Translations under genes and position numbers: made by a program
Origin: UKL13-2 sp043793345
GTDB lineage: Bacteria; Pseudomonadota; Gammaproteobacteria; Burkholderiales; Usitatibacteraceae
Assembly (NCBI GenBank): GCA_043793345.1
Contig: JAYVXF010000262.1
Location: 1-12,589 of the forward strand
Direction: 5' to 3'
Length of the DNA stretch: 12,589 nucleotides
Notes under the pieces: generated by a model
The model's input: only the letters and a program-made list of their open reading frames with translations
What the model was told of the DNA's origin: nothing
Databases searched by the model: none
Shown: piece by piece, positions 1-5,612 of the stretch
How positions within the stretch are numbered: the stretch's first letter is position 1
Layout of the letters: the number at the start of each line of letters is the position of its first letter

Positions 1-5
1 CACAG

Positions 6-46
6 AAAAACACTGTCATTTCTCCCTTCGGTCGAAATGACACTGT
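6..46 (-). terminator. Hairpin plus T-run after hicA, REP-like core
   Basis: Read on the minus strand, a 13-bp arm (34-46) pairs with 10-22 with one mismatch around an 11-nt loop, and the downstream strand continues into a run of five T (complement of 6-10). It begins 9 bases after the hicA stop, so it fits an intrinsic terminator for the hicBA transcript. The core (TGTCATTTC, then GACCGAAGGGA, then GAAATGACA) also looks like a dispersed intergenic palindrome, so it may be a repeat element that serves as a terminator. Structure is seen directly; termination is inferred. Confidence 0.6.
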
Positions 47-54
47 GTGCAGGG

Positions 55-234
55 TCAGACACCACCGAGCTTCTTGATGATGGATTTGGCTAAATACTCG
101 TTGATTTCGTTGTGTCGAGGCACGGGCTGGGACTGCTTTGTGCTGGGATTTGTATACCAATCGTGCCGACCGCCATGGCGGATCAGGCTACAGCCCATCT
201 CTTCGAGTGCCTTGATTAGCTCGCGTCTCTTCAC
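55..234 (-). CDS. HicA-family mRNA interferase toxin
   Basis: This 59-residue protein matches the HicA family, small dsRBD-fold RNases that cleave mRNA and are held inactive by HicB. The start is a GTG directly after the TAA of hicB (TAAGTG, no spacer), giving MKRRELIKALEEMGCSLIRH at the N-terminus. The family signature is visible: GGRHDWY at residues 21-27, with His24 in the position of the catalytic histidine, and the usual C-terminal VPRHNEINEYLAKSIIKKLG (38-57). Length is normal for HicA. There is no good ribosome binding site of its own, so translation is probably coupled to hicB. A GTG-started ORF this short is easily missed by gene callers. I see no truncation or missing key residue, so it is probably functional. 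Confidence 0.9.
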   Translation of the reverse strand: MKRRELIKALEEMGCSLIRHGGRHDWYTNPSTKQSQPVPRHNEINEYLAKSIIKKLGGV

Positions 235-426
235 TTACGCGACCAGGAGTTCTTCCACCTTGCGGATGTAGGGCACTTCGCGAGACTCGATGTCTTTCAG
301 AAGCTCGGTCAGATTCTCGGTTAATTCGCTCTTAGTCGTAGCCTGGGTCTGATAGTCAGGATATTGATTCAGAAAACCGAGGTAATACTTCCCGTCACGC
401 CAATAAGTGAAGCTGACTTTTTTCAT
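235..426 (-). CDS. HicB-family antitoxin, short form
   Basis: A 63-residue HicB-like antitoxin, the partner that binds and blocks HicA. It starts MKKVSFTYWRDGKYYLG and ends IRKVEELLVA; the pattern of an N-terminal beta strand, then YLGFLNQYPDYQTQ, then a helix with ELLKDIES, is the partial RNase H-like HicB fold. The start at 426 is fixed by a perfect AAGGAGGT (433-440) six bases upstream; the same frame stays open further upstream to 561 but has no such site and crosses the promoter. It lacks the C-terminal ribbon-helix-helix or HTH domain found in longer HicB proteins (about 130-140 residues), so it is unlikely to bind DNA by itself. Gene order is antitoxin first, toxin second. Confidence 0.9.
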   Translation of the reverse strand: MKKVSFTYWRDGKYYLGFLNQYPDYQTQATTKSELTENLTELLKDIESREVPYIRKVEELLVA

Positions 427-450
427 GAGATGACCTCCTTGCGATGTAAA

Positions 451-476
451 AGTATAGCGCGTGTGACTTGGGTCAA
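451..476 (-). promoter_or_regulatory. Candidate promoter of hicBA
   Basis: On the minus strand TTGACC (471-476) is followed by TATACT (451-456), both five of six matches to sigma-70 hexamers, upstream of the hicB ribosome site. The spacer is only 14 bases, shorter than the usual 16-18, so the -35 assignment is doubtful while the -10 is reasonable. Inferred by inspection only. Confidence 0.4.
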
Positions 477-626
477 ACGTTGGCATTCGTCGGTCTACAC
501 GGTTTTCGCGCAAGTCCGGCCAAGCGTAGTGTTGGACGAACTCATAGTTTGTACTTGGCAAGGCTTTGCATTAACTGCGCACCCATTCGGTTCAGCGAAC
601 GCCTGAGTCACGCCGCATCACTTTGA

Positions 627-643
627 ATTGCACCCCGTGCAAT
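627..643. repeat. Perfect 7-bp inverted repeat upstream of the XRE gene
   Basis: ATTGCAC (627-633), loop CCC, GTGCAAT (637-643). It lies 10 bases upstream of the candidate -35 of the XRE-nucleotidyltransferase module, in the 262-bp gap between the divergent modules. It could be a regulator site or a short hairpin; no role can be shown. The remainder of this gap (477-626) shows no gene that I can support. Confidence 0.35.
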
Positions 644-653
644 CAGATGCTAT

Positions 654-688
654 TTGCCGTTAAGCATCAAATGTGTATAATTTGATAC
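654..688 (+). promoter_or_regulatory. Promoter with overlapping operator palindrome for the XRE-NTase module
   Basis: TTGCCG (654-659), a 16-base spacer and a consensus TATAAT (676-681) form a good sigma-70 promoter. An inverted repeat, ATCAAAT (666-672) and ATTTGAT (680-686) separated by 7 bases, covers the spacer end, the -10 and the start point; one further outer pair matches with one mismatch between. Placement over the -10 is that of a repressor operator, and autorepression by the HTH protein encoded just downstream is the natural guess. The TATAAT ends 7 bases before the ATG at 689, so transcription may begin at or next to the start codon. Confidence 0.65.
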
Positions 689-1258
689 ATGAATGAAAGT
701 CAAAACAATATGAAGCGGGCAATAAAACGCCTCGGACAGAATCTGCGCGCAGCACGCGAGTCCGCCAAGCGCTCGCAGGAAGAAGTCGCGTCCGCTGCGA
801 AGATCGGTCGCTCGACGCTGCTACACGTCGAATCCGGAAAAGGTGCCAGCCTTTCAAAAATTATGGCAATCGCGCATGCGCTGGGCGCGGATATCGTTCT
901 CGTTGATCCGGAATCCGGAGAAGCCGTTCGCCGTTTGGCTCGGCTGGAGCACGACGCCAAAGTCCAGTTGGCCAAAGAAGCGCATCTTCGTCTCGCCGTA
1001 TTGATGCTCGGGGATGCGGTAGCGGGAAAACCGCTGATCGACGATGCGAAGAAAACCGTGCGCCTGTGGCGGGTAAACAAATCTTGCAGTGAATTTTATA
1101 TAAAGTCCTGGGAGAAATTGCTCAGCGGCTCGGTCAGGGAGGTCGGTAAGTCACTTGGGGCGATCGACGAACGCTGGTCCAATGCCTTGCTTCAGAACAC
1201 GCCGTTCTCCAGCGCGCTATCTACCAATCGCGCGGATCACGCGAAGGCAACGCAATGA
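689..1258 (+). CDS. XRE-family HTH protein, putative antitoxin/autoregulator
   Basis: A 189-residue cytoplasmic DNA-binding protein. Residues about 12-70 form an XRE/Cro-type helix-turn-helix: LGQNLRAARESAKRSQEEVA, then IGRSTLLHVESGKG, then LSKIMAIAHALGADIVL. The remaining ~115 residues are a charged, mainly helical domain that I do not recognise, with a conserved-looking patch around WRVNKSCSEFYIKSWEKLL (115-135) and LLQNTPFSSAL near the end. The stop overlaps the start of the next gene (ATGA, 1255-1258), showing translational coupling. The ATG at 689 gives a leaderless or nearly leaderless message; an in-frame ATG at 710 (codon 8) is the alternative. By analogy with two-gene modules in which an HTH protein precedes a nucleotidyltransferase, such as AbiE, it is likely the antitoxin and repressor. 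Function is inference; the HTH fold is clear. Confidence 0.8.
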   Translation: MNESQNNMKRAIKRLGQNLRAARESAKRSQEEVASAAKIGRSTLLHVESGKGASLSKIMAIAHALGADIVLVDPESGEAVRRLARLEHDAKVQLAKEAHLRLAVLMLGDAVAGKPLIDDAKKTVRLWRVNKSCSEFYIKSWEKLLSGSVREVGKSLGAIDERWSNALLQNTPFSSALSTNRADHAKATQ

Positions 1259-1806
1259 ACCTGGCCCAAGTCGAACGCTTACTCGGTGCCATCAAGAAAG
1301 AGAGCGGCATTGACGACTTTGTCGTCATGGGCAGCATTTCGGTTCTCGGCATGATGCTGGGGCACGACATCCCGGAAGGTATGATTCTGTCAAACGACCT
1401 CGATGCCTATCCGCGCCTTGATCCCGGTAGCGCGGGAGAGCTCACAAAAGTGTGGGGTCAAGGCTCCGCATTCGAGCGAGAGCACGGCTACTATTTCGAT
1501 GCCGTCTCACCAAGCCTCCCAACGCTGCCAGCAGGTTGGCAGGATCGCCTCATCGCGCTTCAATTGCAGGGCGGCGTGAAGGCAAGTTTTCTTGAACCGA
1601 ACGACGCAGCGATTTCAAAATATGCGCGCAGCGAAGAGCGGGATCGCCGATGGATACGCGAAGGTCTGCGGGCATCAATTCTGTCGCTGGCAACGCTTGA
1701 ATATCGGTGTCGTGAGACTGATTTTCTGGATCAGGCGGAGGGTGATCGGGTGAAGGCGGCGATTCGGGAGGATCGGGATTGGGTGGGGCGGGGGTTTGTT
1801 GCGTAG
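1255..1806 (+). CDS. DUF6036-like nucleotidyltransferase, putative toxin
   Basis: A 183-residue protein that resembles the nucleotidyltransferase-fold proteins annotated as DUF6036. The minimal nucleotidyltransferase signature is present: a strand ending FVVMGS (22-27, Gly26-Ser27) and SNDLDAYP (47-53) with Asp48 and Asp50 as the likely metal-binding pair. Further family-like motifs are EREHGYYFDAVSPSLPTLP (74-92) and FLEPNDAAISKYARSEERD (112-130). Proteins of this fold in two-gene modules (AbiEii, MenT) are toxins that use NTPs to modify RNA or other targets; whether this one does is unknown. It overlaps the XRE gene by 4 bases and so is made together with it. The catalytic motif appears intact. 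The last ~25 codons are very G-rich compared with the rest. An alternative is a housekeeping nucleotidyltransferase unrelated to toxicity. Confidence 0.75.
   Translation: MNLAQVERLLGAIKKESGIDDFVVMGSISVLGMMLGHDIPEGMILSNDLDAYPRLDPGSAGELTKVWGQGSAFEREHGYYFDAVSPSLPTLPAGWQDRLIALQLQGGVKASFLEPNDAAISKYARSEERDRRWIREGLRASILSLATLEYRCRETDFLDQAEGDRVKAAIREDRDWVGRGFVA
1766..1794 (+). other. G-quadruplex-type motif at the end of the nucleotidyltransferase gene
   Basis: Five runs of three or more G (1766-1768, 1775-1777, 1781-1783, 1785-1788, 1790-1794) are separated by 6, 3, 1 and 1 bases on the coding strand, so the mRNA could form a three-tetrad quadruplex just before the stop codon. This satisfies the usual G3N1-7 rule; formation in the cell is untested. 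Confidence 0.5.
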
Positions 1807-1851
1807 TTAGAGCTTGCATGTCAAGCGAAAGTGGAGGGTGCAATTCGGGTT

Positions 1852-1923
1852 GTAGGGTGGGCAGAGCGTAGCGTGCCCACGTCAATCGTTACGCGTGGGC
1901 ACGCTACGCTTTGCCCACCCTAC
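1852..1923. repeat. REP-like inverted repeat, 30-bp arms
   Basis: The left arm 1852-1881 begins GTAGGGTGGGCAGAGCGTAG and the right arm 1894-1923 is its reverse complement with a single mismatch (29 of 30), around a 12-base spacer. Palindromes with a GTAGGGTGGGC...GCGTAGCGTGCCCACG core are, from memory, common dispersed elements in proteobacterial and some other genomes. It lies between the convergent nucleotidyltransferase and membrane-protein genes, where a very stable hairpin could stop transcription or protect 3' ends from both sides, although there is no T-run. The right arm contains the stop codon of the membrane-protein gene. Confidence 0.85.
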
Positions 1924-2443
1924 GCTCGCTACGTGCTGCCAGCCAGCCGAATGCTGCGGCAAAAAAGCAACTGAGCCACCATGTCCATGCAATTTGCGCA
2001 AAGCGCCAAGACAAACTCTCGAGCTTTGCCTGGTTGGCTACGGCTGATTCGCGCTCCTTCACTTGTTCCTGCGATGGGTGAAAAGCGATCCACTGTCCCC
2101 CCAAGTCGATATGTTTCAAGAGGACGCCGTCACCCAAATACGCGACATAGGCATATGCTCTGCTGTTCTTTTCCCGTAACTCTGCGGACTGCTCAGAAGA
2201 CCAGTTGGCAGGGAGTTGGACAAAGGGCTTTCCCTTCAAGCTAGTAGCCAGTTCATCGCTCATTGTGTGCATCCAGTAGTAGGCGGCACCAAAAGCAATA
2301 CTGGCTAACGTCATGCTTGCAAGCATCAGGATTTCTTTCCTTTGCGGCCCAAACAAAACCACTCGCCGGGTGCTATCGAACATGTTGACAACGACCGCAA
2401 TGAGGCATACGGTCCAGAAAGCGGAATCAATCCAGTCAGACAT
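1904..2443 (-). CDS. Unrecognised small membrane protein
   Basis: About 179 residues, no family recognised. Three hydrophobic segments are visible: near the N-terminus (FWTVCLIAVVVNMF), around residues 40-58 (LMLASMTLASIAFGAAYYW) and near the C-terminus (IAWTWWLSCFFAAAFGWLAA). Between the second and third lies a ~90-residue soluble part with KGKPFVQLPANW and GGQWIAFHPSQEQVKERESA. I start at the ATG at 2443 (MSDWIDSAFW); a GTG at 2458 in frame would add five residues, and neither has a strong ribosome site. The final residues RVGKA and the TAG stop are encoded by the right arm of the REP-like palindrome, so the original C-terminus may have been replaced. It stands alone: convergent with the nucleotidyltransferase, and about 100 bases downstream of the dehydrogenase gene on the same strand. 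Confidence 0.6.
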   Translation of the reverse strand: MSDWIDSAFWTVCLIAVVVNMFDSTRRVVLFGPQRKEILMLASMTLASIAFGAAYYWMHTMSDELATSLKGKPFVQLPANWSSEQSAELREKNSRAYAYVAYLGDGVLLKHIDLGGQWIAFHPSQEQVKERESAVANQAKLESLSWRFAQIAWTWWLSCFFAAAFGWLAARSERRVGKA

Positions 2444-2550
2444 CTGGCACCAGCTCACTTGGTTGAAGACGCAGTCTGGTCATTGGCATCTCGTGGCGAG
2501 ATTCAGTTGAAAATTTATGGAGAAAGCTGATGCCGCACTCGGGTGCATTT

Positions 2551-3318
2551 TCACTTCGCCCCCATCCGTATCGCCCCATCCAGCCGAATCACCTCCCCAT
2601 TCAGCACTTCATTCTCAATGATGTGCTTTGCCAGAGCCGCATATTCATCCGGTCGACCCAGCCGCGAGGGAAACGGAATCTGCGCTCCGAGCGACGCACG
2701 AATTTCATCCGACATCCCCTGCAACATCGGCGTATCAAAAATCCCCGGCGCGATGGTCATCACGCGGATACCGAGCTTGGCGAGTTCACGGGCAATGGGC
2801 AGTGTCATGCCGTTCACGCCAGCTTTGGACGCAGCGTAAGCGGCCTGACCAATCTGCCCTTCAAAGGATGCGACTGACGAAGTATTGATGATGACGCCGC
2901 GCTCGCCCGAGGCGTTGGGTGTTCGCGTCGACATCGCGTGTCCGGCGAGTCTGATCACGTTGAAGGTACCGATCAAATTGATCTCGACCGCGCGGCGAAA
3001 ATTGGCCAGCGAATGCGGGCCGGTGCGACCGACGACGCGTTCACCGGGCGCAACCCCAGCACAATTGACCACGCCGTGAATGCCGCCAAACGCCGAGGTA
3101 CACACGTCGACTGCGGCTTGCACGCTGGCTTCGTCGCTGACATTGGTCTCGATGAATTTGGCGTGCGCGCCGAGCTCGGCCTGCTTGGCGATGCCCGCGT
3201 CTTTGTTGATGTCGGCGATGACCACACTGCCGCCGTTGTCGATGATCATTTTTGCGGTTGCGGCACCGAGACCGGAACCACCACCGGTGATGAGAAAAAC
3301 GGAATGTTGGATTTGCAT
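2551..3318 (-). CDS. Short-chain dehydrogenase, 3-hydroxyacyl-CoA dehydrogenase type 2-like
   Basis: A 255-residue classical SDR. The nucleotide-binding motif TGGGSGLG is at 11-18, Asp36 follows the second strand (favouring NAD over NADP), NCAG is at 85-88, and the catalytic set is Ser148, Tyr161 and Lys165 (YAASK). Length and overall sequence (MQIQHSVFLITGGGSGLG start, IAPGIFDTPML, RLDGAIRMGAK end) are closest to the HSD10/HADH2 group, which oxidises 3-hydroxyacyl-CoA or 2-methyl-3-hydroxyacyl-CoA to the 3-keto form in beta-oxidation-like pathways. It begins 6 bases after the stop of the CoA-transferase-like gene, so the two are probably co-transcribed and coupled; there is no strong ribosome site. 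The exact acyl substrate is not determined by the sequence; a general acetoacetyl-type reductase is the alternative. Confidence 0.85.
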   Translation of the reverse strand: MQIQHSVFLITGGGSGLGAATAKMIIDNGGSVVIADINKDAGIAKQAELGAHAKFIETNVSDEASVQAAVDVCTSAFGGIHGVVNCAGVAPGERVVGRTGPHSLANFRRAVEINLIGTFNVIRLAGHAMSTRTPNASGERGVIINTSSVASFEGQIGQAAYAASKAGVNGMTLPIARELAKLGIRVMTIAPGIFDTPMLQGMSDEIRASLGAQIPFPSRLGRPDEYAALAKHIIENEVLNGEVIRLDGAIRMGAK

Positions 3319-3324
3319 GATTTT

Positions 3325-4209
3325 TTATTTCGTTAAAAGAGAATTGTCAGCTGTATCAGAAATGATTGCGAGTGGAATGTCGTGCGTTATCGCCCATGCC
3401 TTTGTCTCGGCGATGGTCTTCGATGCGAAAAATTGTTGCAAAGCGTTGCGCGTGAATTGTGAACCGGAAGCTGCGAGCAGCCGTTCAATAAAATGTGGCT
3501 CCAACGCGGCGAGTGCAATCCAGCCGTTGCTTGCCTGATAAAAATTATAGCCGGGATGGGCGCCTGCCAAGAGGCCGCCGGGACGCGTGAGTCCGTGCGT
3601 CATCGGTCCTGCAAATGCGTGCGCCGCGCGTTGAAGCGACACGACAATATGCTGTCCACGTCCGGTTTTTTCTTTGAGTCGCAACGCTGCAAAAGTTGCC
3701 GTGACCGCGCGTTCCGCACCGGCTAAATCCACGAACAATGTCGGTGGCAAATGTGGTGGCGTTGCCAGGCCGGCGTCGACCAGATAGGTCAGGTCGTGAC
3801 CGGCGTCAGCACTGTTTTCCGAGCCGACAATCGCGATATGGCATAGGCTGGAGAAGCGCGCGGATAGGGCATCTCCGGACAGTTGCAGTCTTGCCAGCGC
3901 GGCCTCGCGTTGCGATGTGAGCAGCACGTCGGCCGTGGCCAGCAGGCTGTCGAGCGCCGCGCGATCAGCCACGCTTTTAAGATTCAGCGTGCGCACATCC
4001 AGCCCTTCATGCAGCGCTTCATAGTAACTTCGCGCATAGAGTCGCATCGGGTCGCTGCCAAGCGAATCGGGCGGCTCAACTTTCACGACGGTTGCACCGT
4101 AATCTGCCAGTCGTCGCGCGCACGCAGGGCCCGGTAAATTCAGGGCAATCGACACGACCCGCACGCCGGTCAGTGGTAATGGAATGCTAATATCAGCGGC
4201 AGAATTCAT
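3325..4209 (-). CDS. CaiB/BaiF (class III) CoA-transferase or acyl-CoA racemase homologue, short
   Basis: A 294-residue member of the family III CoA-transferase/alpha-methylacyl-CoA racemase superfamily. Recognisable parts are PLTGVRVVSIALNLPGP (11-27), LADYGATVVKVEPP (34-47), the GHDLTYLVDAG segment (137-147) with Asp139 in the place of the catalytic aspartate, LFVDLAGAERAVTATFAAL (158-176) and KTGRGQHIVVSL (181-192). Family members usually run about 350-410 residues, so the C-terminal part is shortened. The GHDL motif resembles the racemase branch more than formyl-CoA transferases, which would fit a pathway with 2-methyl-branched acyl-CoA. The ATG at 4209 is chosen over a GTG at 4233, because the longer form would overlap the divergent gene and carry an atypical leader. 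It is first in a two-gene operon with the dehydrogenase. Confidence 0.8.
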   Translation of the reverse strand: MNSAADISIPLPLTGVRVVSIALNLPGPACARRLADYGATVVKVEPPDSLGSDPMRLYARSYYEALHEGLDVRTLNLKSVADRAALDSLLATADVLLTSQREAALARLQLSGDALSARFSSLCHIAIVGSENSADAGHDLTYLVDAGLATPPHLPPTLFVDLAGAERAVTATFAALRLKEKTGRGQHIVVSLQRAAHAFAGPMTHGLTRPGGLLAGAHPGYNFYQASNGWIALAALEPHFIERLLAASGSQFTRNALQQFFASKTIAETKAWAITHDIPLAIISDTADNSLLTK

Positions 4210-4215
4210 GAAAGC

Positions 4216-4221
4216 ATTATA
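4216..4221 (-). promoter_or_regulatory. Consensus -10 box of the CoA-transferase gene
   Basis: Minus-strand TATAAT ends 6 bases before the ATG at 4209, so the transcript would start at the A of the start codon. A -35 is not clear; the best weak match, TTGATG, gives a 14-base spacer. The box overlaps the first base of the divergent MBL gene, so the two starts compete for the same 11-bp gap. No matching promoter for the MBL gene could be picked out. Confidence 0.4.
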
Positions 4222-5177
4222 TGACCGCAACACTGCATCAACTACTGCCGGGCATTTGCGTGATCGAGCGCGGCTGGCTTAACTGTAACCAGATTGTGTT
4301 GAGCACGCCGACCGAAAATGTGTTGATCGACAGTGGCTACGGGCGGCATGCGGCGGCAACATTGCGCCATGTGGATTCGGCTTTGGCGGGTTCGCATAAA
4401 AATATCGACCGGCTGATCAACACGCATTGCCATAGCGATCACATGGGTGGAAATGCGGCGTTGAAGGCGCACTACGATTGCCGCATCACGATTCCGGCCG
4501 GCGAAGTGAAACACCTGTATCCGTGGAGCGAGCAGAGTTGCGGCGCGAAGATGATGGATCACTATGTCGAAGCGTTCGATTTCGACGACACCATCGCGCC
4601 GGGGGATCAGTTCTGCGCGGCAGGCTTCGATTGGGTCGCACACGCGGCACCGGGACACGACATGGATGCGCTGATGTTTTATTGCGACGAGACGCGCATC
4701 TTGATCACGGGCGATGCACTGTGGCATATCAAACACGGCGGCATGGGCCTGGTTTGGCCACATATTGACAGTGCAACCGGTCGGAACGCCAATATCGACG
4801 CGGCTCTTGAGACGCTCGCACAAATTGAACGGCTGAATCCGCGTATCGTCATTCCGGGGCATGGCGTGCCGTTCGACGAAGTACAGTACTCGATTGACGG
4901 ACTGCGCAAACGGCTGGATGCGTTTGTGGCGGCACCCGACAAAAACACGCGGCATGTGGTCAAGGCGCTGTTCGTCTTTGCGCTGCTCGATAAAGCCCAG
5001 ATGCGGCAAAGCGATTTGCCGGACTATCTGGCCAGTGTGCCCATTTATCGTGACCTGAATGCACAATTCCTCGGCTTGAGCTTCGACGATCTGGCGACGC
5101 GCATCGTGGGCGAGCTCACTTCTGCGGGGGCGATTCACCTCACCGACGGCGTGATGCGTGCGACGATGCGGGCTTGA
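4221..5177 (+). CDS. MBL-fold metallohydrolase
   Basis: A 318-residue metallo-beta-lactamase superfamily hydrolase. The metal-binding residues are all present: THCHSDH (His69, His71, Asp73, His74), His146 in APGHDMDA, Asp165 in TGDALW and His214 in IPGHG. After the catalytic domain (about residues 1-225) comes a ~90-residue helical tail including HVVKALFVFALLDKAQMRQSDLPDYLASVP. Family members hydrolyse thioesters, lactones, phosphoesters and other bonds; next to acyl-CoA genes a thioesterase-type role is possible but unproven. There is no signal peptide, so it is cytoplasmic. It is divergent from the CoA-transferase gene with 11 bases between start codons, and convergent with the STAS-like gene with 11 bases between stops. 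No clear ribosome site precedes the ATG. Confidence 0.85.
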   Translation: MTATLHQLLPGICVIERGWLNCNQIVLSTPTENVLIDSGYGRHAAATLRHVDSALAGSHKNIDRLINTHCHSDHMGGNAALKAHYDCRITIPAGEVKHLYPWSEQSCGAKMMDHYVEAFDFDDTIAPGDQFCAAGFDWVAHAAPGHDMDALMFYCDETRILITGDALWHIKHGGMGLVWPHIDSATGRNANIDAALETLAQIERLNPRIVIPGHGVPFDEVQYSIDGLRKRLDAFVAAPDKNTRHVVKALFVFALLDKAQMRQSDLPDYLASVPIYRDLNAQFLGLSFDDLATRIVGELTSAGAIHLTDGVMRATMRA

Positions 5178-5188
5178 GATTTTTGGTT

Positions 5189-5560
5189 TTAGTCGATGCT
5201 GAGATACGTGCGTGCTTCCGTTTCGCTGTCGGTCGTGATCAACTGCGCGCCGCGATTGTTGGCGGTATTCTCGAGGAGTTTCGTTTGCGTAACCTGCGCA
5301 GTGGTGCAAAGTACGGCAATGCGGATTGGTCGCGCATACGCGGCAGCGAGATGTTCGCCCAAGTTGAATCGTGATGCGAGCGACAGCTCCTCATTGATGC
5401 CGCGTGAATCGACCAGCACTTTGGCATAGCGGTGTTCGTCGCAGAGTCGAAAAATTTCAGTGATGCACGCTTTGGCAGCAGCGAGATCAAATTCGCCTTC
5501 ACCGACAACTTTCAGGTAGTCCAAATGGAGGTGATAATTAAATTGCATGGCGATGAACAT
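5189..5560 (-). CDS. Small STAS/SpoIIAA-like protein
   Basis: A 123-residue cytoplasmic protein that looks like the STAS/SEC14-type (SpoIIAA-like) proteins: alternating strands and helices, with YLKVVGEGEFDLAAAKACITEIF at 15-37, the typical strand-turn KVLVDSRGIN (47-56), a helix with RFNLGEHLAA, the strand IRIAVLCTT, and ENTANNRGAQLITTDSETEARTYL at the C-terminus. Such proteins usually act in protein-protein interaction or ligand sensing rather than catalysis. The start at 5560 is uncertain; an in-frame ATG at 5548 is possible. It follows the Crp/Fnr-type regulator gene by 52 bases on the same strand and may be co-transcribed with it, which hints at a shared signalling role. Specific function unknown. 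Confidence 0.65.
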   Translation of the reverse strand: MFIAMQFNYHLHLDYLKVVGEGEFDLAAAKACITEIFRLCDEHRYAKVLVDSRGINEELSLASRFNLGEHLAAAYARPIRIAVLCTTAQVTQTKLLENTANNRGAQLITTDSETEARTYLSID

Positions 5561-5612
5561 TCGATGCGGTGAAATATTTTATCGTCGGCGCGCGGCACGC
5601 ATAACTCTCGCG

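Noticed and set aside
427..561. Longer HicB start at 561
   Set aside because: The extension crosses the promoter and the perfect AAGGAGGT site; the 426 start matches the family.
1812..1826. GCTTG-catgt-CAAGC hairpin after the nucleotidyltransferase stop as a terminator
   Set aside because: Only a 5-bp stem and no T-run; the large palindrome just downstream is the better candidate.
1550..1885. Proline-rich 111-codon minus-strand frame
   Set aside because: The low-complexity PPNPDPPESPP stretch is the complement of the G-rich end of the nucleotidyltransferase gene, and its N-terminus is read from the palindrome.
2525..2550. GCAC/GTGC hairpin after the dehydrogenase gene
   Set aside because: A four-base stem without a T-run is too weak to call a terminator.
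4210..4233. GTG start at 4233 for the CoA-transferase
   Set aside because: It would overlap the MBL start and its own -10 box and add residues not typical of the family.
4242..5309. 355-codon open frame on the minus strand
   Set aside because: It is antisense to the MBL hydrolase, which has all its metal ligands; the frame is rich in Arg, His and Gln with no domain, as expected for a shadow in GC-rich DNA.
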